From the NCBI GenBank assembly GCA_036404275.1, contig DASXAM010000065.1, positions 1-13,944 of the forward strand: a stretch of DNA of 13,944 bases, given 5' to 3'. The notes beneath the pieces are model-generated. The model made no database searches. It was not told where the DNA came from and saw only the letters and a list, made by a program, of their open reading frames with translations. This DNA is from AP-15 sp036404275 (lineage in GTDB: Bacteria > Pseudomonadota > Alphaproteobacteria > ATCC43930 > CGMCC-115725). Numbering within the stretch: position 1 is the stretch's first letter; each line of letters opens with the position of its first letter. Of the stretch, positions 1 to 5,730 are shown one piece after another. Both the position numbers and the translations under genes were made by a program.

Positions 1-279
1 TGCCGCGAGGCCGGAACAGACAGCGCCTGGCTCGCCAAGATCCGGCCATGGTGGGGCCATCGCACGCATTTCCATCTGCGCCTCGCCTGCCCAGCCGGAG
101 AGGCCCAATGCCGCGGCCAGCCGCCGCCGCTATTCGGCGACGGTTGCGGCAAGGAGCTCGCCTGGTGGTTTACGCCGGCCGCGCGCCGGCCGCCGCCGGG
201 TCCGGCAAAGCCGTTGCTGGTGCGCGACCTTCCGCGTGCCTGCGCCGCGCTCGTCGCCGCGCCGCGATCGAGCCGATAG
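1..279 (+). CDS. mepA: Penicillin-insensitive murein endopeptidase MepA, C-terminal part (5' end outside window)
   Basis: The first reading frame is open from base 1 and ends in TAG at 277-279, giving the last 92 residues of a MepA-type (LAS family, M74) D,D-endopeptidase, a periplasmic zinc enzyme that cuts peptidoglycan cross-links. Seen directly: IRPWWGH followed by HFHLRLACP, with three histidines at fragment residues 20, 23 and 25. These correspond to the GH-x2-HFH cluster of the family, whose last histidine is a zinc ligand. After it come cysteines and the family-typical GDGCG then ELAWWF, and a Pro-rich end with a final cysteine. The other zinc ligands (His and Asp of the first motif) and the signal peptide lie upstream of the window. 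The gene converges on the binding-protein gene, with only three bases between the two stop codons. Confidence 0.9.
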   Translation, partial: CREAGTDSAWLAKIRPWWGHRTHFHLRLACPAGEAQCRGQPPPLFGDGCGKELAWWFTPAARRPPPGPAKPLLVRDLPRACAALVAAPRSSR

Positions 280-282
280 CGG

Positions 283-1305
283 TCACTGGGTCGCGGTGCC
301 GGCGAGGCGCCTGGCGGCGTCTTGGGCGAGGCTGAGATCGGCGTATTTTTTGACCTCGATCGTGGCACGCAAAAAGCCGAGCTTATGCGCGAGATCGATA
401 TTCGTCTGGAACGCGTCGAGATCGGGGAGCGCCGCCGGATCGCGGTAATAATCCTGCTTGGTAAAGGCCCACCCTTCATAGAGAGCGGGCTTTTGCTTGG
501 TTGCCTGGGTGATCATCCCGACCGCCTCGTCGTGGTGCGCCGGGTCGAGGAGGTAGCGCAGCACGCGCAAATAATCCTCCATGAAATCGACCATCGCGGC
601 GCGATGCGCCTGCAAAAACCCGGCGCGCGCCACGCGCACGATCATTTGCGTGCGGCCGACCGCATCCGCCTGGGTGAACAGGGTGCGCGAAAACGACAGC
701 AGCTCGGGGTCGAAGCCGAACGGCGACACGGCGGTGATAAAATCGACCTTGTGCTCCTTCAGCATCGCCTTTTGCGCCGGGAACGCCACCTCGATCATGG
801 TCAGGTCGCGCTTGTCCTTGAGCCCGTGCTTGGCCAGCATCTCGCGCACCGCGACATCGACGGCACTGCCGCGCTGGTTGGTCGCCAGGATCTTGCCTTT
901 GAGGTCGTCGACGGTGTGGATCGCGCTGTCCTTGCGCACGACCATCGTATTGGTATGCCAGCCGGGGACGCCGTCCTGGAACACGTCGGCGATGACCCGC
1001 AAATCCTGCATGCCGGCGTTCTCGACGCCGAGCGCAAAGGTCGAATAGGCAAGGGCGGCGATATCGATCTGGCCGGCGGCAAGCGCCGTCATCGCCGTCG
1101 GCGTGCCGGCGAAATGGATCAGCTCGGGCACATAGCTTTTGCCGGCATGCGGGGCGAGACCCGGCTTTTCGAACATCAGGGTCGCGAGATCGGCCGGCGC
1201 CACCACCCAGCCGATGCGCAGATGCACAGGCTCGTCGGCCGCGGCCGGCGCCACCTGCAGCAACGCCGCCACCAGCCCCGCAATCACAAACCCGATCGCG
1301 CGCAT
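283..1305 (-). CDS. Orphan ABC-type periplasmic substrate-binding protein, NitT/TauT/SsuA-like
   Basis: The gene encodes a 340-residue exported solute-binding protein of the SsuA/TauA/THI5-like class, which usually delivers sulfonates, nitrate or related small molecules to an ABC importer. I cannot name its ligand. It has a signal peptide of about 22 residues (MRAIGF, a hydrophobic run, then APAAADEP). The mature part shows class-typical stretches: LRIGW near the start, then AMTALAAGQIDIAAL, then VDDLKGKILATNQRGS. The start is placed at ATG 1305 because GGGAGACAAGG lies just upstream and the signal peptide begins there. In-frame ATGs at 1344 and 1359 would add a charged leader with no clear binding site. 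No permease or ATPase gene adjoins it: mepA is downstream on the other strand and corA is divergent. Its partner transporter must be elsewhere, or it has another role. Confidence 0.85.
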   Translation of the reverse strand: MRAIGFVIAGLVAALLQVAPAAADEPVHLRIGWVVAPADLATLMFEKPGLAPHAGKSYVPELIHFAGTPTAMTALAAGQIDIAALAYSTFALGVENAGMQDLRVIADVFQDGVPGWHTNTMVVRKDSAIHTVDDLKGKILATNQRGSAVDVAVREMLAKHGLKDKRDLTMIEVAFPAQKAMLKEHKVDFITAVSPFGFDPELLSFSRTLFTQADAVGRTQMIVRVARAGFLQAHRAAMVDFMEDYLRVLRYLLDPAHHDEAVGMITQATKQKPALYEGWAFTKQDYYRDPAALPDLDAFQTNIDLAHKLGFLRATIEVKKYADLSLAQDAARRLAGTATQ

Positions 1306-1459
1306 CCTTGTCTCCCGTCGGCGTGCCCTGTTCAGCGCCACCATCGCATCAATCCACACGAAAAGAAATCATCGGCGCGCCGGTGTTGGCCTATGGCAGG
1401 ACGATGCTCGTGCATCAAAGAAACCGGCGCCGCGTCACGCGTCGCGGTACACTCGGCCC

Positions 1460-2446
1460 ATGCTGACCCTCTATCGCAGCCGCGGCGATCGCGGCGAACA
1501 GGTCGCCGCTGGCGGTGCCGTGCCGCCGGACGCGGTGTGGATCGACCTGTTGCGCCCGGAGCCGGGCGAAATCGCAGCGCTCGAGCGGATGACCGGGGTC
1601 GCGATGCCGAGCCGGGAAGAGCTCAGCGAGATCGAAAGCTCCTCCCGGCTGCGCAGCGACAATGGCGTGCTTTATCTGAGCCTTCCGCTCGTCTACCGCG
1701 CCGATTCCGACCAGCCGCTCTCGACCCCGGTGGGTTTGGTACTGACCCGCGAACGGCTGATCACGGTCCGCTTTGAAGAGCTCACCTCGTTCAGCAATTT
1801 TGCGCAACAGGAGCTGGCGACCGAAAGCGACCCGCTGACGAGTGCGGCGGTCTTTGCCGGGCTGATGGACGCAATCTCCGACCGCGCCGCCGACATCCTT
1901 GAAAACATCGCTGCCGAGCTCGACACCTTGTCGCACCGGCTGTTTCACACGCCGGCCACCCAGCCCTCGGGGCGCCGGGCGCCGGCGCGCGAGACCGCCG
2001 ATCTCAGAGTGATCCTACGCCGGATCGGGCATAGCGGCGACCTCGCGTCGAAGATACGCGACAGCCTGCTCGGTGTCGGGCGGATCGTGCCCTACGCCGC
2101 CGGTCTTGCCGACTGGCTGCCGCCCGAGGTCAAGCCGCGGCTCGAAACGGTGCGCCAGGACGTCCATTCGCTGAACGATTACAACGCGCATATCGTCAAC
2201 AAGGTGCAGCTCCTCCTCGACGCCACCTTGGGCCTGATCAATATCGAGCAGAACAACATCATCAAGGTGCTGACGATCGTCTCGGTGGTGGGCATCCCGC
2301 CGACCCTGGTCGCCAGCATGTACGGAATGAACTTCAAGGGCATGCCCGAGCTCGATTGGAGCTGGGGCTATCCTTACGGGCTCGCGGTGATCGCGCTGAG
2401 CGCGGTGCTGCCGCTTGTCTGGTTCAAGTGTCGCGGCTGGATTTGA
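1460..2446 (+). CDS. corA: CorA-family divalent cation transporter
   Basis: The product is a 328-residue member of the CorA (MIT) family of inner-membrane channels for Mg2+ and sometimes Co2+, Ni2+ or Zn2+. It shows a long, soluble, helix-rich N-terminal part. A first membrane helix at about residues 266-287 ends in the signature YGMNF, with Gly-Met-Asn at 289-291 forming the pore entrance, followed by a short acidic loop (MPELDW). A second membrane helix lies at about 305-322, with a short basic C-terminal end. The length fits the family (about 310-330). The start ATG 1460 begins MLTLYRS, a normal CorA start, although no good Shine-Dalgarno precedes it. The open frame reaches back to 1139, but that extension runs antisense to the binding-protein gene and is not CorA-like. 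CorA and ZntB cannot be told apart with certainty. The gene ends 20 bases before a strong terminator. Confidence 0.87.
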   Translation: MLTLYRSRGDRGEQVAAGGAVPPDAVWIDLLRPEPGEIAALERMTGVAMPSREELSEIESSSRLRSDNGVLYLSLPLVYRADSDQPLSTPVGLVLTRERLITVRFEELTSFSNFAQQELATESDPLTSAAVFAGLMDAISDRAADILENIAAELDTLSHRLFHTPATQPSGRRAPARETADLRVILRRIGHSGDLASKIRDSLLGVGRIVPYAAGLADWLPPEVKPRLETVRQDVHSLNDYNAHIVNKVQLLLDATLGLINIEQNNIIKVLTIVSVVGIPPTLVASMYGMNFKGMPELDWSWGYPYGLAVIALSAVLPLVWFKCRGWI

Positions 2447-2466
2447 GGCTGCTGCGCATAAAAGAA

Positions 2467-2499
2467 ACGCCCCCGGAAAACCGGGGGCGTCTCGTTTTT
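2467..2499 (+). terminator. Bidirectional intrinsic terminator between corA and hsp20
   Basis: A perfect 10-bp stem (ACGCCCCCGG / CCGGGGGCGT, arms 2467-2476 and 2481-2490) closes an AAAA loop. It is followed by CTCGTTTTT for plus-strand transcripts. On the minus strand the same hairpin (loop TTTT) is followed by TTCTTTT. It therefore fits termination of corA and of the convergent hsp20 gene, whose stop is at 2524. Confidence 0.92.
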
Positions 2500-2523
2500 G
2501 GCTTGGATGCTCGGCGCGGCCGG

Positions 2524-2979
2524 TCAGGCGGCCTTCTGCTCAAGCACCTGCGGCCGCGTTCCGCCGATTACGATCTTGCGCGGCTTGGCTGCCTCGGGCA
2601 CTTCGTGCACCAGATCGACATGCAGCATGCCGTTGTCGAGGCTCGCCCCGGTGACCTTGATATGGTCGGCGAGGCTGAAGCGGCGCTCGAAGGCGCGCCG
2701 GGCAATGCCGCGGTGCAGATAACGGCCGTCTTCCTCTTCGCCCTTGGCCTTGCCGGTCACCATCAGCGAATTTTCCTGCACGGTGACATCGAGCTCCTCG
2801 GGCGAGAAGCCCGCAACCGCCATCGTCAGCCGGTAAGCATCCTCACCGGTCTTTTCGATGTTGTATGGCGGGTAGGAAGGCGCCGCGCTGTCGACGCGGG
2901 TCGCGGTATCGACAAGGCGCATCAGCCGGTCGAAACCGATCGTCGAACGGAACAACGGCGAGAAATCGAAACGATCCAT
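2524..2979 (-). CDS. hsp20: Small heat-shock protein, Hsp20/alpha-crystallin family (IbpA-like)
   Basis: This 151-residue cytoplasmic holdase chaperone binds unfolding proteins and keeps them refoldable by DnaK/ClpB. The N-terminal arm resembles IbpA (MDRFDFSPLFRSTIGFDRL). The alpha-crystallin domain spans about residues 37-127, with IEKTGEDAYRLTMAVAGF at its start and the family motif A-x3-DNGMLHVDL at about 112-123. A C-terminal I-x-I anchor (IVI, 136-138) serves oligomer assembly. I start at ATG 2979, which has AAAGGAGG eight bases upstream. A GTG at 2985 lies too close to that site. The stop is 34 bases from the shared terminator. Expression should be heat-induced twice over: by a sigma-32-like promoter and by the ROSE-type leader (see those entries). 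Confidence 0.95.
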   Translation of the reverse strand: MDRFDFSPLFRSTIGFDRLMRLVDTATRVDSAAPSYPPYNIEKTGEDAYRLTMAVAGFSPEELDVTVQENSLMVTGKAKGEEEDGRYLHRGIARRAFERRFSLADHIKVTGASLDNGMLHVDLVHEVPEAAKPRKIVIGGTRPQVLEQKAA

Positions 2980-3074
2980 GACCACATCCTCCTTTGAGCA
3001 ATATGGCTCTCGGCACTCGCATTGAGCCGAATGCCAGTCTGTCGAATGTGCAGCCCCGTGGAGGCGACCGCACG
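2980..3074 (-). promoter_or_regulatory. ROSE-type RNA thermometer in the hsp20 leader
   Basis: The predicted leader of about 95 bases folds by eye into three hairpins. Hairpin I (3048-3073) pairs GUGCGG with CUGCAC around an inner CCUC/GGGG stem. Hairpin II (3012-3035) has an 8-bp stem, GGCAUUCG with CGAGUGCC. Hairpin III (2982-3006) pairs CCAUAUU(G)CUC with GAGGAUGUGG over an AAAG loop, leaving one G bulged in UUGCU. Hairpin III locks up the GGAGG ribosome binding site at 2988-2992. Known of the family: ROSE elements in rhizobial and other proteobacterial hsp20 genes use exactly this U-U/C-GCU sequence, with the bulged G opposite the Shine-Dalgarno, to melt at heat-shock temperature. The match in position, sequence and fold is strong; function is inferred. 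Confidence 0.88.
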
Positions 3075-3080
3075 TTGCTT

Positions 3081-3108
3081 AGATGGTGCTTGGAGGTGGT
3101 GGTTCAAG
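3081..3108 (-). promoter_or_regulatory. Sigma-32 (RpoH)-like promoter of hsp20
   Basis: Reading the minus strand, CTTGAA (3108-3103) is followed after 14 bases by CACCATCT (3088-3081). The E. coli sigma-32 consensus is CTTGAAA, 13-17 bases, then CCCCATNT, so only one base of each box differs. Transcription would begin near 3074, exactly where the first leader hairpin starts. It is the only such pair I noticed in this gap. Confidence 0.75.
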
Positions 3109-3130
3109 GGGCGGCCGTTTCCGCCCCCTT
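3106..3130 (-). terminator. GC-rich hairpin after rpmE (possible terminator)
   Basis: Three bases past the rpmE stop, AAGGGGGCGG (3130-3121) can pair with CCGCCCCTT (3114-3106) with one bulged G. No run of T follows on the minus strand, so it is not a classical intrinsic terminator, though it may pause polymerase or protect the rpmE 3' end. Its distal arm overlaps the -35 box of the hsp20 promoter. Confidence 0.4.
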
Positions 3131-3133
3131 GCT

Positions 3134-3361
3134 TTACTTTTTGAGGCTGAAGCCTTGAAAGCGCTTGTTGAAGCGGGCGAGCTGGCCCGCGGTATCAACG
3201 AGGCGCTGCTGCCCGCCGGTCCAGGCCGGATGCGATTTCGGGTCGATATCGAGGCGCAGCGTGTCGCCCGCTTTGCCATAGGTCGAGCGCGTCTGGTACG
3301 AGCTGCCGTCGGTCATCACGATCGTGATCTCGTGATAATCGGGATGGATGCCGTCCTTCAT
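3134..3361 (-). CDS. rpmE: 50S ribosomal protein L31
   Basis: The 75-residue product is the large-subunit protein L31, which bridges the subunits near the central protuberance. The N-terminus MKDGIHPDYHEITIVMTDG and the central region YGKAGDTLRLDIDPKSHPAWTGGQ followed by FNKRFQGF are diagnostic. It contains no cysteine, so it is the zinc-free form, as is usual in Alphaproteobacteria. The start is ATG 3361, preceded by GAGAGGCGG. Upstream in-frame codons to 3400 would reach into the promoter. It has its own promoter, 27 bases upstream of the start codon at the nearest, and is followed by a hairpin. It therefore seems transcribed separately from the VOC gene lying 73 bases upstream, although read-through from that operon is possible. 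Confidence 0.97.
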   Translation of the reverse strand: MKDGIHPDYHEITIVMTDGSSYQTRSTYGKAGDTLRLDIDPKSHPAWTGGQQRLVDTAGQLARFNKRFQGFSLKK

Positions 3362-3387
3362 CGCGCCGCCTCTCGCCAAAGACGTCG

Positions 3388-3416
3388 GATATAACCGCAC
3401 GGCCGCGCCGCGGCAA
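3388..3416 (-). promoter_or_regulatory. Predicted housekeeping-sigma promoter of rpmE
   Basis: On the minus strand, TTGCCG (3416-3411) and TATATC (3393-3388) are separated by exactly 17 bases. Both match the sigma-70 consensus at four of six positions, including the strongly conserved TTG and TATA starts. The transcript would start near 3381, giving a leader of about 20 bases with GAGAGG before the ATG. Confidence 0.6.
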
Positions 3417-3434
3417 GCTCACTGACGGGCGAGG

Positions 3435-3845
3435 TTATTGGGGCTTTTCGCAGTTGATCATCCACGGAATGCCGAAGCGGTCGGTCAGCATGCCAAAGCG
3501 GCGCGCCCAGAACGTCTCCTGGATCGGCATCGTCACCGTTCCTTGCTCCGACAAGGCGCCGAAGATGCGGTCCGCCTCAGCGGGCTCATCGACGCTCAGG
3601 GTCACGGTAAAGCCTTTGGCCGCCTCATAGCGGTCGGGCGGCGCGTCCGACCCCATCAGCACCTCGTCGCCGACCGAGAGCCGCGCATGCATGATCTGGT
3701 TGCGCCGTTCCGGCGGGGTCTGCGCCGCCATCGGCGACTCGCTGTTTCTCATCATGAACCCGATCTTGCCGCCGAGGCAGTGCTCATAGAATTTGAACGC
3801 CGTTTCGCAATTTCCATTGAACGTCAGATAAGGGTTGATCCGCAT
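3435..3845 (-). CDS. VOC-superfamily protein, PhnB/YjdN-like (glyoxalase/bleomycin-resistance fold)
   Basis: The 136-residue cytoplasmic protein belongs to the vicinal oxygen chelate superfamily, PhnB-like branch, sometimes labelled 3-demethylubiquinone methyltransferase-like on weak similarity. Typical stretches are INPYLTFNGNCETAFKFY at the start, GGKIGFMM, then the later half with WARRFGMLTDRFGIPWMINC, where the last strand carries the family's GxPW-x-N ending. Substrate is unknown; the members are structurally alike but catalytically diverse. The start is ATG 3845, with CAGGAG seven bases upstream (a TTG at 3860 overlaps that site and is rejected). The YCII gene ends 26 bases upstream on the same strand, so this is the last gene of the MarR-flanked cluster. 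Confidence 0.87.
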   Translation of the reverse strand: MRINPYLTFNGNCETAFKFYEHCLGGKIGFMMRNSESPMAAQTPPERRNQIMHARLSVGDEVLMGSDAPPDRYEAAKGFTVTLSVDEPAEADRIFGALSEQGTVTMPIQETFWARRFGMLTDRFGIPWMINCEKPQ

Positions 3846-3871
3846 CGTATGCTCCTGCAATCCGCGGGTGA

Positions 3872-4300
3872 TCAGCGCTCGTTTCCCTGCGCGAGGTCCT
3901 GTTCCAGCCGACGCGCGGCGTCGATCGACGCGCTCGGCTCGAAATCGTCGAGCTCAAACAATTGTCGCAGCTCGATTTCGGCATCGGCGCCCTCCCCATG
4001 AGGCGGCGGACAGCGCCGGGCCCAATCGATCGCCTCCGCTTTCGAATTGACCCGGATCAGCCAATAGCCGGCAACCAATCCCTCCGGGTTGGCAAAGGGT
4101 CCCTCAACGACGGTTGACTTGCCGTTCGAGAACTTGATTCGGACGCCGGCCGAGCTCGGCCGCAAGCCCGCGAGATCGATCAGAACCCCGGCCTTTTGCA
4201 GCTCCTCGTTATACTTCATCATTGTCGCGATCATCTTTTCGTCCGGCATCTCGCCGGCTTCACTTCTCCGGCTCGCCTTGACCATCATCAGAAAACGCAT
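3872..4300 (-). CDS. YCII/DGPF-domain protein
   Basis: A 142-residue protein of the YCII-related (DGPF) family, a ferredoxin-like fold found alone or beside sigma factors and VOC proteins, with no settled biochemical role. Seen: the start MRFLMMVKASRRSEAGEMPDEKMIA, a conserved centre VVEGPFANPEGLVAGYWLI standing for the usual DGPFAE-x-KE-x-GGYW signature (residues about 65-85), and a C-terminal ELRQLFELDDFE stretch. The family's Asp of DGPF is Glu here and the E-x-K part is altered. The start is ATG 4300, preceded by AGAGGAAA; longer in-frame options run antisense-like into the next gene. It lies 17 bases after the propeller gene and 26 before the VOC gene. YCII-VOC pairs are common companions, but no ECF sigma factor is present in this window. 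Confidence 0.88.
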   Translation of the reverse strand: MRFLMMVKASRRSEAGEMPDEKMIATMMKYNEELQKAGVLIDLAGLRPSSAGVRIKFSNGKSTVVEGPFANPEGLVAGYWLIRVNSKAEAIDWARRCPPPHGEGADAEIELRQLFELDDFEPSASIDAARRLEQDLAQGNER

Positions 4301-4317
4301 CGACTTTCCTCTCTGGG

Positions 4318-5406
4318 TTACGCCGGCGCAAAGCGCACCGCCGCGATCGGCGGCAGCCGCATCTCGGGCATCGTCCAGCTGTCGCCGCCATCCTCTGAAA
4401 TCCAGAGCCCGCCGCTGGTCGAGCCGAACGCGAGGCATTCGCCGGTCTCGTCGACCGCCAGCGCATGGCGCCAGACGAGGTCGTAGGCATGCCGCTGCGG
4501 CAGCCCGCGGCGCAGCACCTCGAAGCTGTCGCCGCCGTCGCGGGTGCGGGCGACGACGACCGCGCCATCGACCGGGATGCGGCGCTCGTCCTTGACCGCC
4601 GGCACAAACCAGGCAGTGTGCGGATCGCGCGGATGGGCGGCGACGGCAAAGCCGAATTTCGACGGCTGGATCGCGGTCAGCTCGCGCCAGTTGGCGCCGC
4701 CGTCAGCCGAACGGAAGACGCCGTTGTGGTGCTGGCACCAGACGATCTCCGGCCGCGCCCCGCAGCGGGCGAGGCGGTGCACGTCCTGCGCGATCGGGGT
4801 CTCGCGCAGTTCGGGCGGCATGTATTCGGCATACATGCCGCGATTGATGATTTGCCAGGAGGCTCCGCCGTCGTGGCTCGCCCACACCCCCGCGGTCGAA
4901 ACGGCAATGCGAATATCGGCGGGGTCGCGCGGGTCGACCAGCACTGAATTGATGCCGGGCTGCTCGCCGCCGGCAACCCCGGCCCATTGCCGACGTTCAG
5001 GCATGTGCCACAGCGCTTCGTTCAGCGTCCAGCTGTCGCCATCATCGTCGGAGCGGAAGAGGCCCCCCGGCATCGTTCCGGCCCAGAGCCGCCCTGGAAC
5101 GCCGCCCGGCTCCAAGACCCAGATCTTGCCAAGCGTCCAGGGATGCGGATCGTCCTGCACACTCTCAGGCTTTGGCGGAAAAGCCGGTACCGCGATTTCG
5201 TGCCATTTGCCCGCCGGCTCGCGCCGCCACAGCTTTGCTCCGAAATGGCCGAGATCGAGCGCCGCATAGACCGTGTCGTCGGGCAGCGCCAGCACTGCCG
5301 ACACCGGATCACCCAGGAACCGCACATCGGCGACCTCCCATACAGCCTTGTCGCGAGTCAACTCGAACAAGCCTTTATGGGTCGCAACATAGAGCCGGTT
5401 CGACAT
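4318..5406 (-). CDS. Cytoplasmic Asp-box (BNR) beta-propeller protein, sialidase/sortilin-like fold
   Basis: The 362-residue protein carries five Asp-box (BNR) motifs, S/T-x-D-x-G-x-S/N-W/F, at about residues 119-126, 177-184, 233-240, 288-295 and 337-344. The spacing of about 50-60 residues fits successive propeller blades. It begins MSNRLYVATHKGLFEL with no signal peptide or membrane segment, so a cytoplasmic site is likely. Annotators often label such proteins exo-alpha-sialidase or glycosyl hydrolase, but I see no sialidase FRIP motif and no export signal, so I do not claim hydrolase activity. The start ATG 5406 has GGAGAAG upstream. It begins 11 bases after the stop of the MoaD-like gene and ends 17 before the YCII gene, a layout pointing to co-transcription. 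Function unknown; a scaffold or ligand-binding role is a guess. Confidence 0.85.
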   Translation of the reverse strand: MSNRLYVATHKGLFELTRDKAVWEVADVRFLGDPVSAVLALPDDTVYAALDLGHFGAKLWRREPAGKWHEIAVPAFPPKPESVQDDPHPWTLGKIWVLEPGGVPGRLWAGTMPGGLFRSDDDGDSWTLNEALWHMPERRQWAGVAGGEQPGINSVLVDPRDPADIRIAVSTAGVWASHDGGASWQIINRGMYAEYMPPELRETPIAQDVHRLARCGARPEIVWCQHHNGVFRSADGGANWRELTAIQPSKFGFAVAAHPRDPHTAWFVPAVKDERRIPVDGAVVVARTRDGGDSFEVLRRGLPQRHAYDLVWRHALAVDETGECLAFGSTSGGLWISEDGGDSWTMPEMRLPPIAAVRFAPA

Positions 5407-5417
5407 CCGCTTCTCCG

Positions 5418-5675
5418 TCAGCCGCCCGACAACGCCTGAAAAACGTGGATCTCGTTGCGTGGTCCGACCGGGTCGGCGAGCCCCGCACGAGCGCCGCCGA
5501 CATAGACCGCAACATGCCGGCGCAGCGCACCCTGATCATCGAGCACATAGCCGCGCAATGCGGGCTGCACCCGAAACACGCCTGCCAGCGCCTCGCCGAC
5601 AGTCGCCCCCTCGACCTCAAGCGACGGGGTCGGCAGAAAGCGCCGCAGCGCGGTGGTGAAAAAGACCGTCGGCAT
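5418..5675 (-). CDS. MoaD/ThiS-family ubiquitin-like protein with C-terminal Gly-Gly
   Basis: An 85-residue beta-grasp protein. The start MPTVFFTTALRRFLP, the middle TVGEALAGVF, and the ending NEIHVFQALSGG match the MoaD/ThiS pattern. The terminal Gly-Gly is the site that E1-like enzymes (MoeB/ThiF) adenylate and load with sulfur in molybdopterin and thiamine synthesis, or that is conjugated in some small archaeal modifiers. No moaE, moeB, thiG or thiF gene is in the window, so it is probably not the housekeeping MoaD or ThiS. I start at ATG 5675 (GAAAAAGAG upstream), which lies about 20 bases after the predicted transcript start near 5695. The alternative ATG 5714 would sit upstream of that start, over the operator. 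It is the first gene of the cluster divergent from marR. Confidence 0.82.
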   Translation of the reverse strand: MPTVFFTTALRRFLPTPSLEVEGATVGEALAGVFRVQPALRGYVLDDQGALRRHVAVYVGGARAGLADPVGPRNEIHVFQALSGG

Positions 5676-5688
5676 GCTCTTTTTCGGA

Positions 5689-5717
5689 TTGCTGAATAGT
5701 GTTGATATCAACATAAT
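5689..5717 (+). promoter_or_regulatory. Predicted promoter of marR
   Basis: TTGCTG (5689-5694) and CATAAT (5712-5717) lie 17 bases apart; the -10 box matches five of six consensus bases and the -35 box three. The predicted start is near 5724, which coincides with the GTG start codon. The spacer contains almost all of the operator palindrome. Confidence 0.5.
5700..5713. promoter_or_regulatory. Perfect 14-bp palindrome, likely MarR operator
   Basis: TGTTGATATCAACA is a perfect inverted repeat, AT-rich against a GC-rich background. It lies between the divergent marR and MoaD-like genes. It resembles the TTGATATCAA-type sites of many MarR dimers. It overlaps the -10 box and spacer of the leftward promoter and lies mostly in the spacer of the rightward one, so a bound regulator would be expected to block both. 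Binding by this MarR is inferred from position. Confidence 0.75.
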
Positions 5718-5730
5718 TAGCTCGTGTCAA
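5702..5730 (-). promoter_or_regulatory. Predicted promoter of the MoaD-like/propeller/YCII/VOC operon
   Basis: On the minus strand a perfect TTGACA (5730-5725) is followed after 17 bases by TATCAA (5707-5702). The start would be near 5695, leaving a leader of about 20 bases before ATG 5675. The -10 box lies inside the 14-bp palindrome, which fits direct repression. The -35 box overlaps the first codons of marR. Confidence 0.65.

Noticed and set aside
1306..1459. Possible promoters in the divergent gap between the binding protein and corA
   Set aside because: Candidates such as TTGATG with CATAGG (minus) match the consensus too poorly. The gap surely holds promoters, but I cannot place them, and I see no riboswitch-like structure for corA.
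322..1776. 484-residue open frame on + across the binding-protein gene
   Set aside because: Antisense to a well-supported exported protein and overlapping corA in another frame; composition is typical of a shadow frame.
4318..5406. Secreted exo-alpha-sialidase call for the Asp-box protein
   Set aside because: No signal peptide and no FRIP motif; Asp-boxes alone show the propeller fold only.
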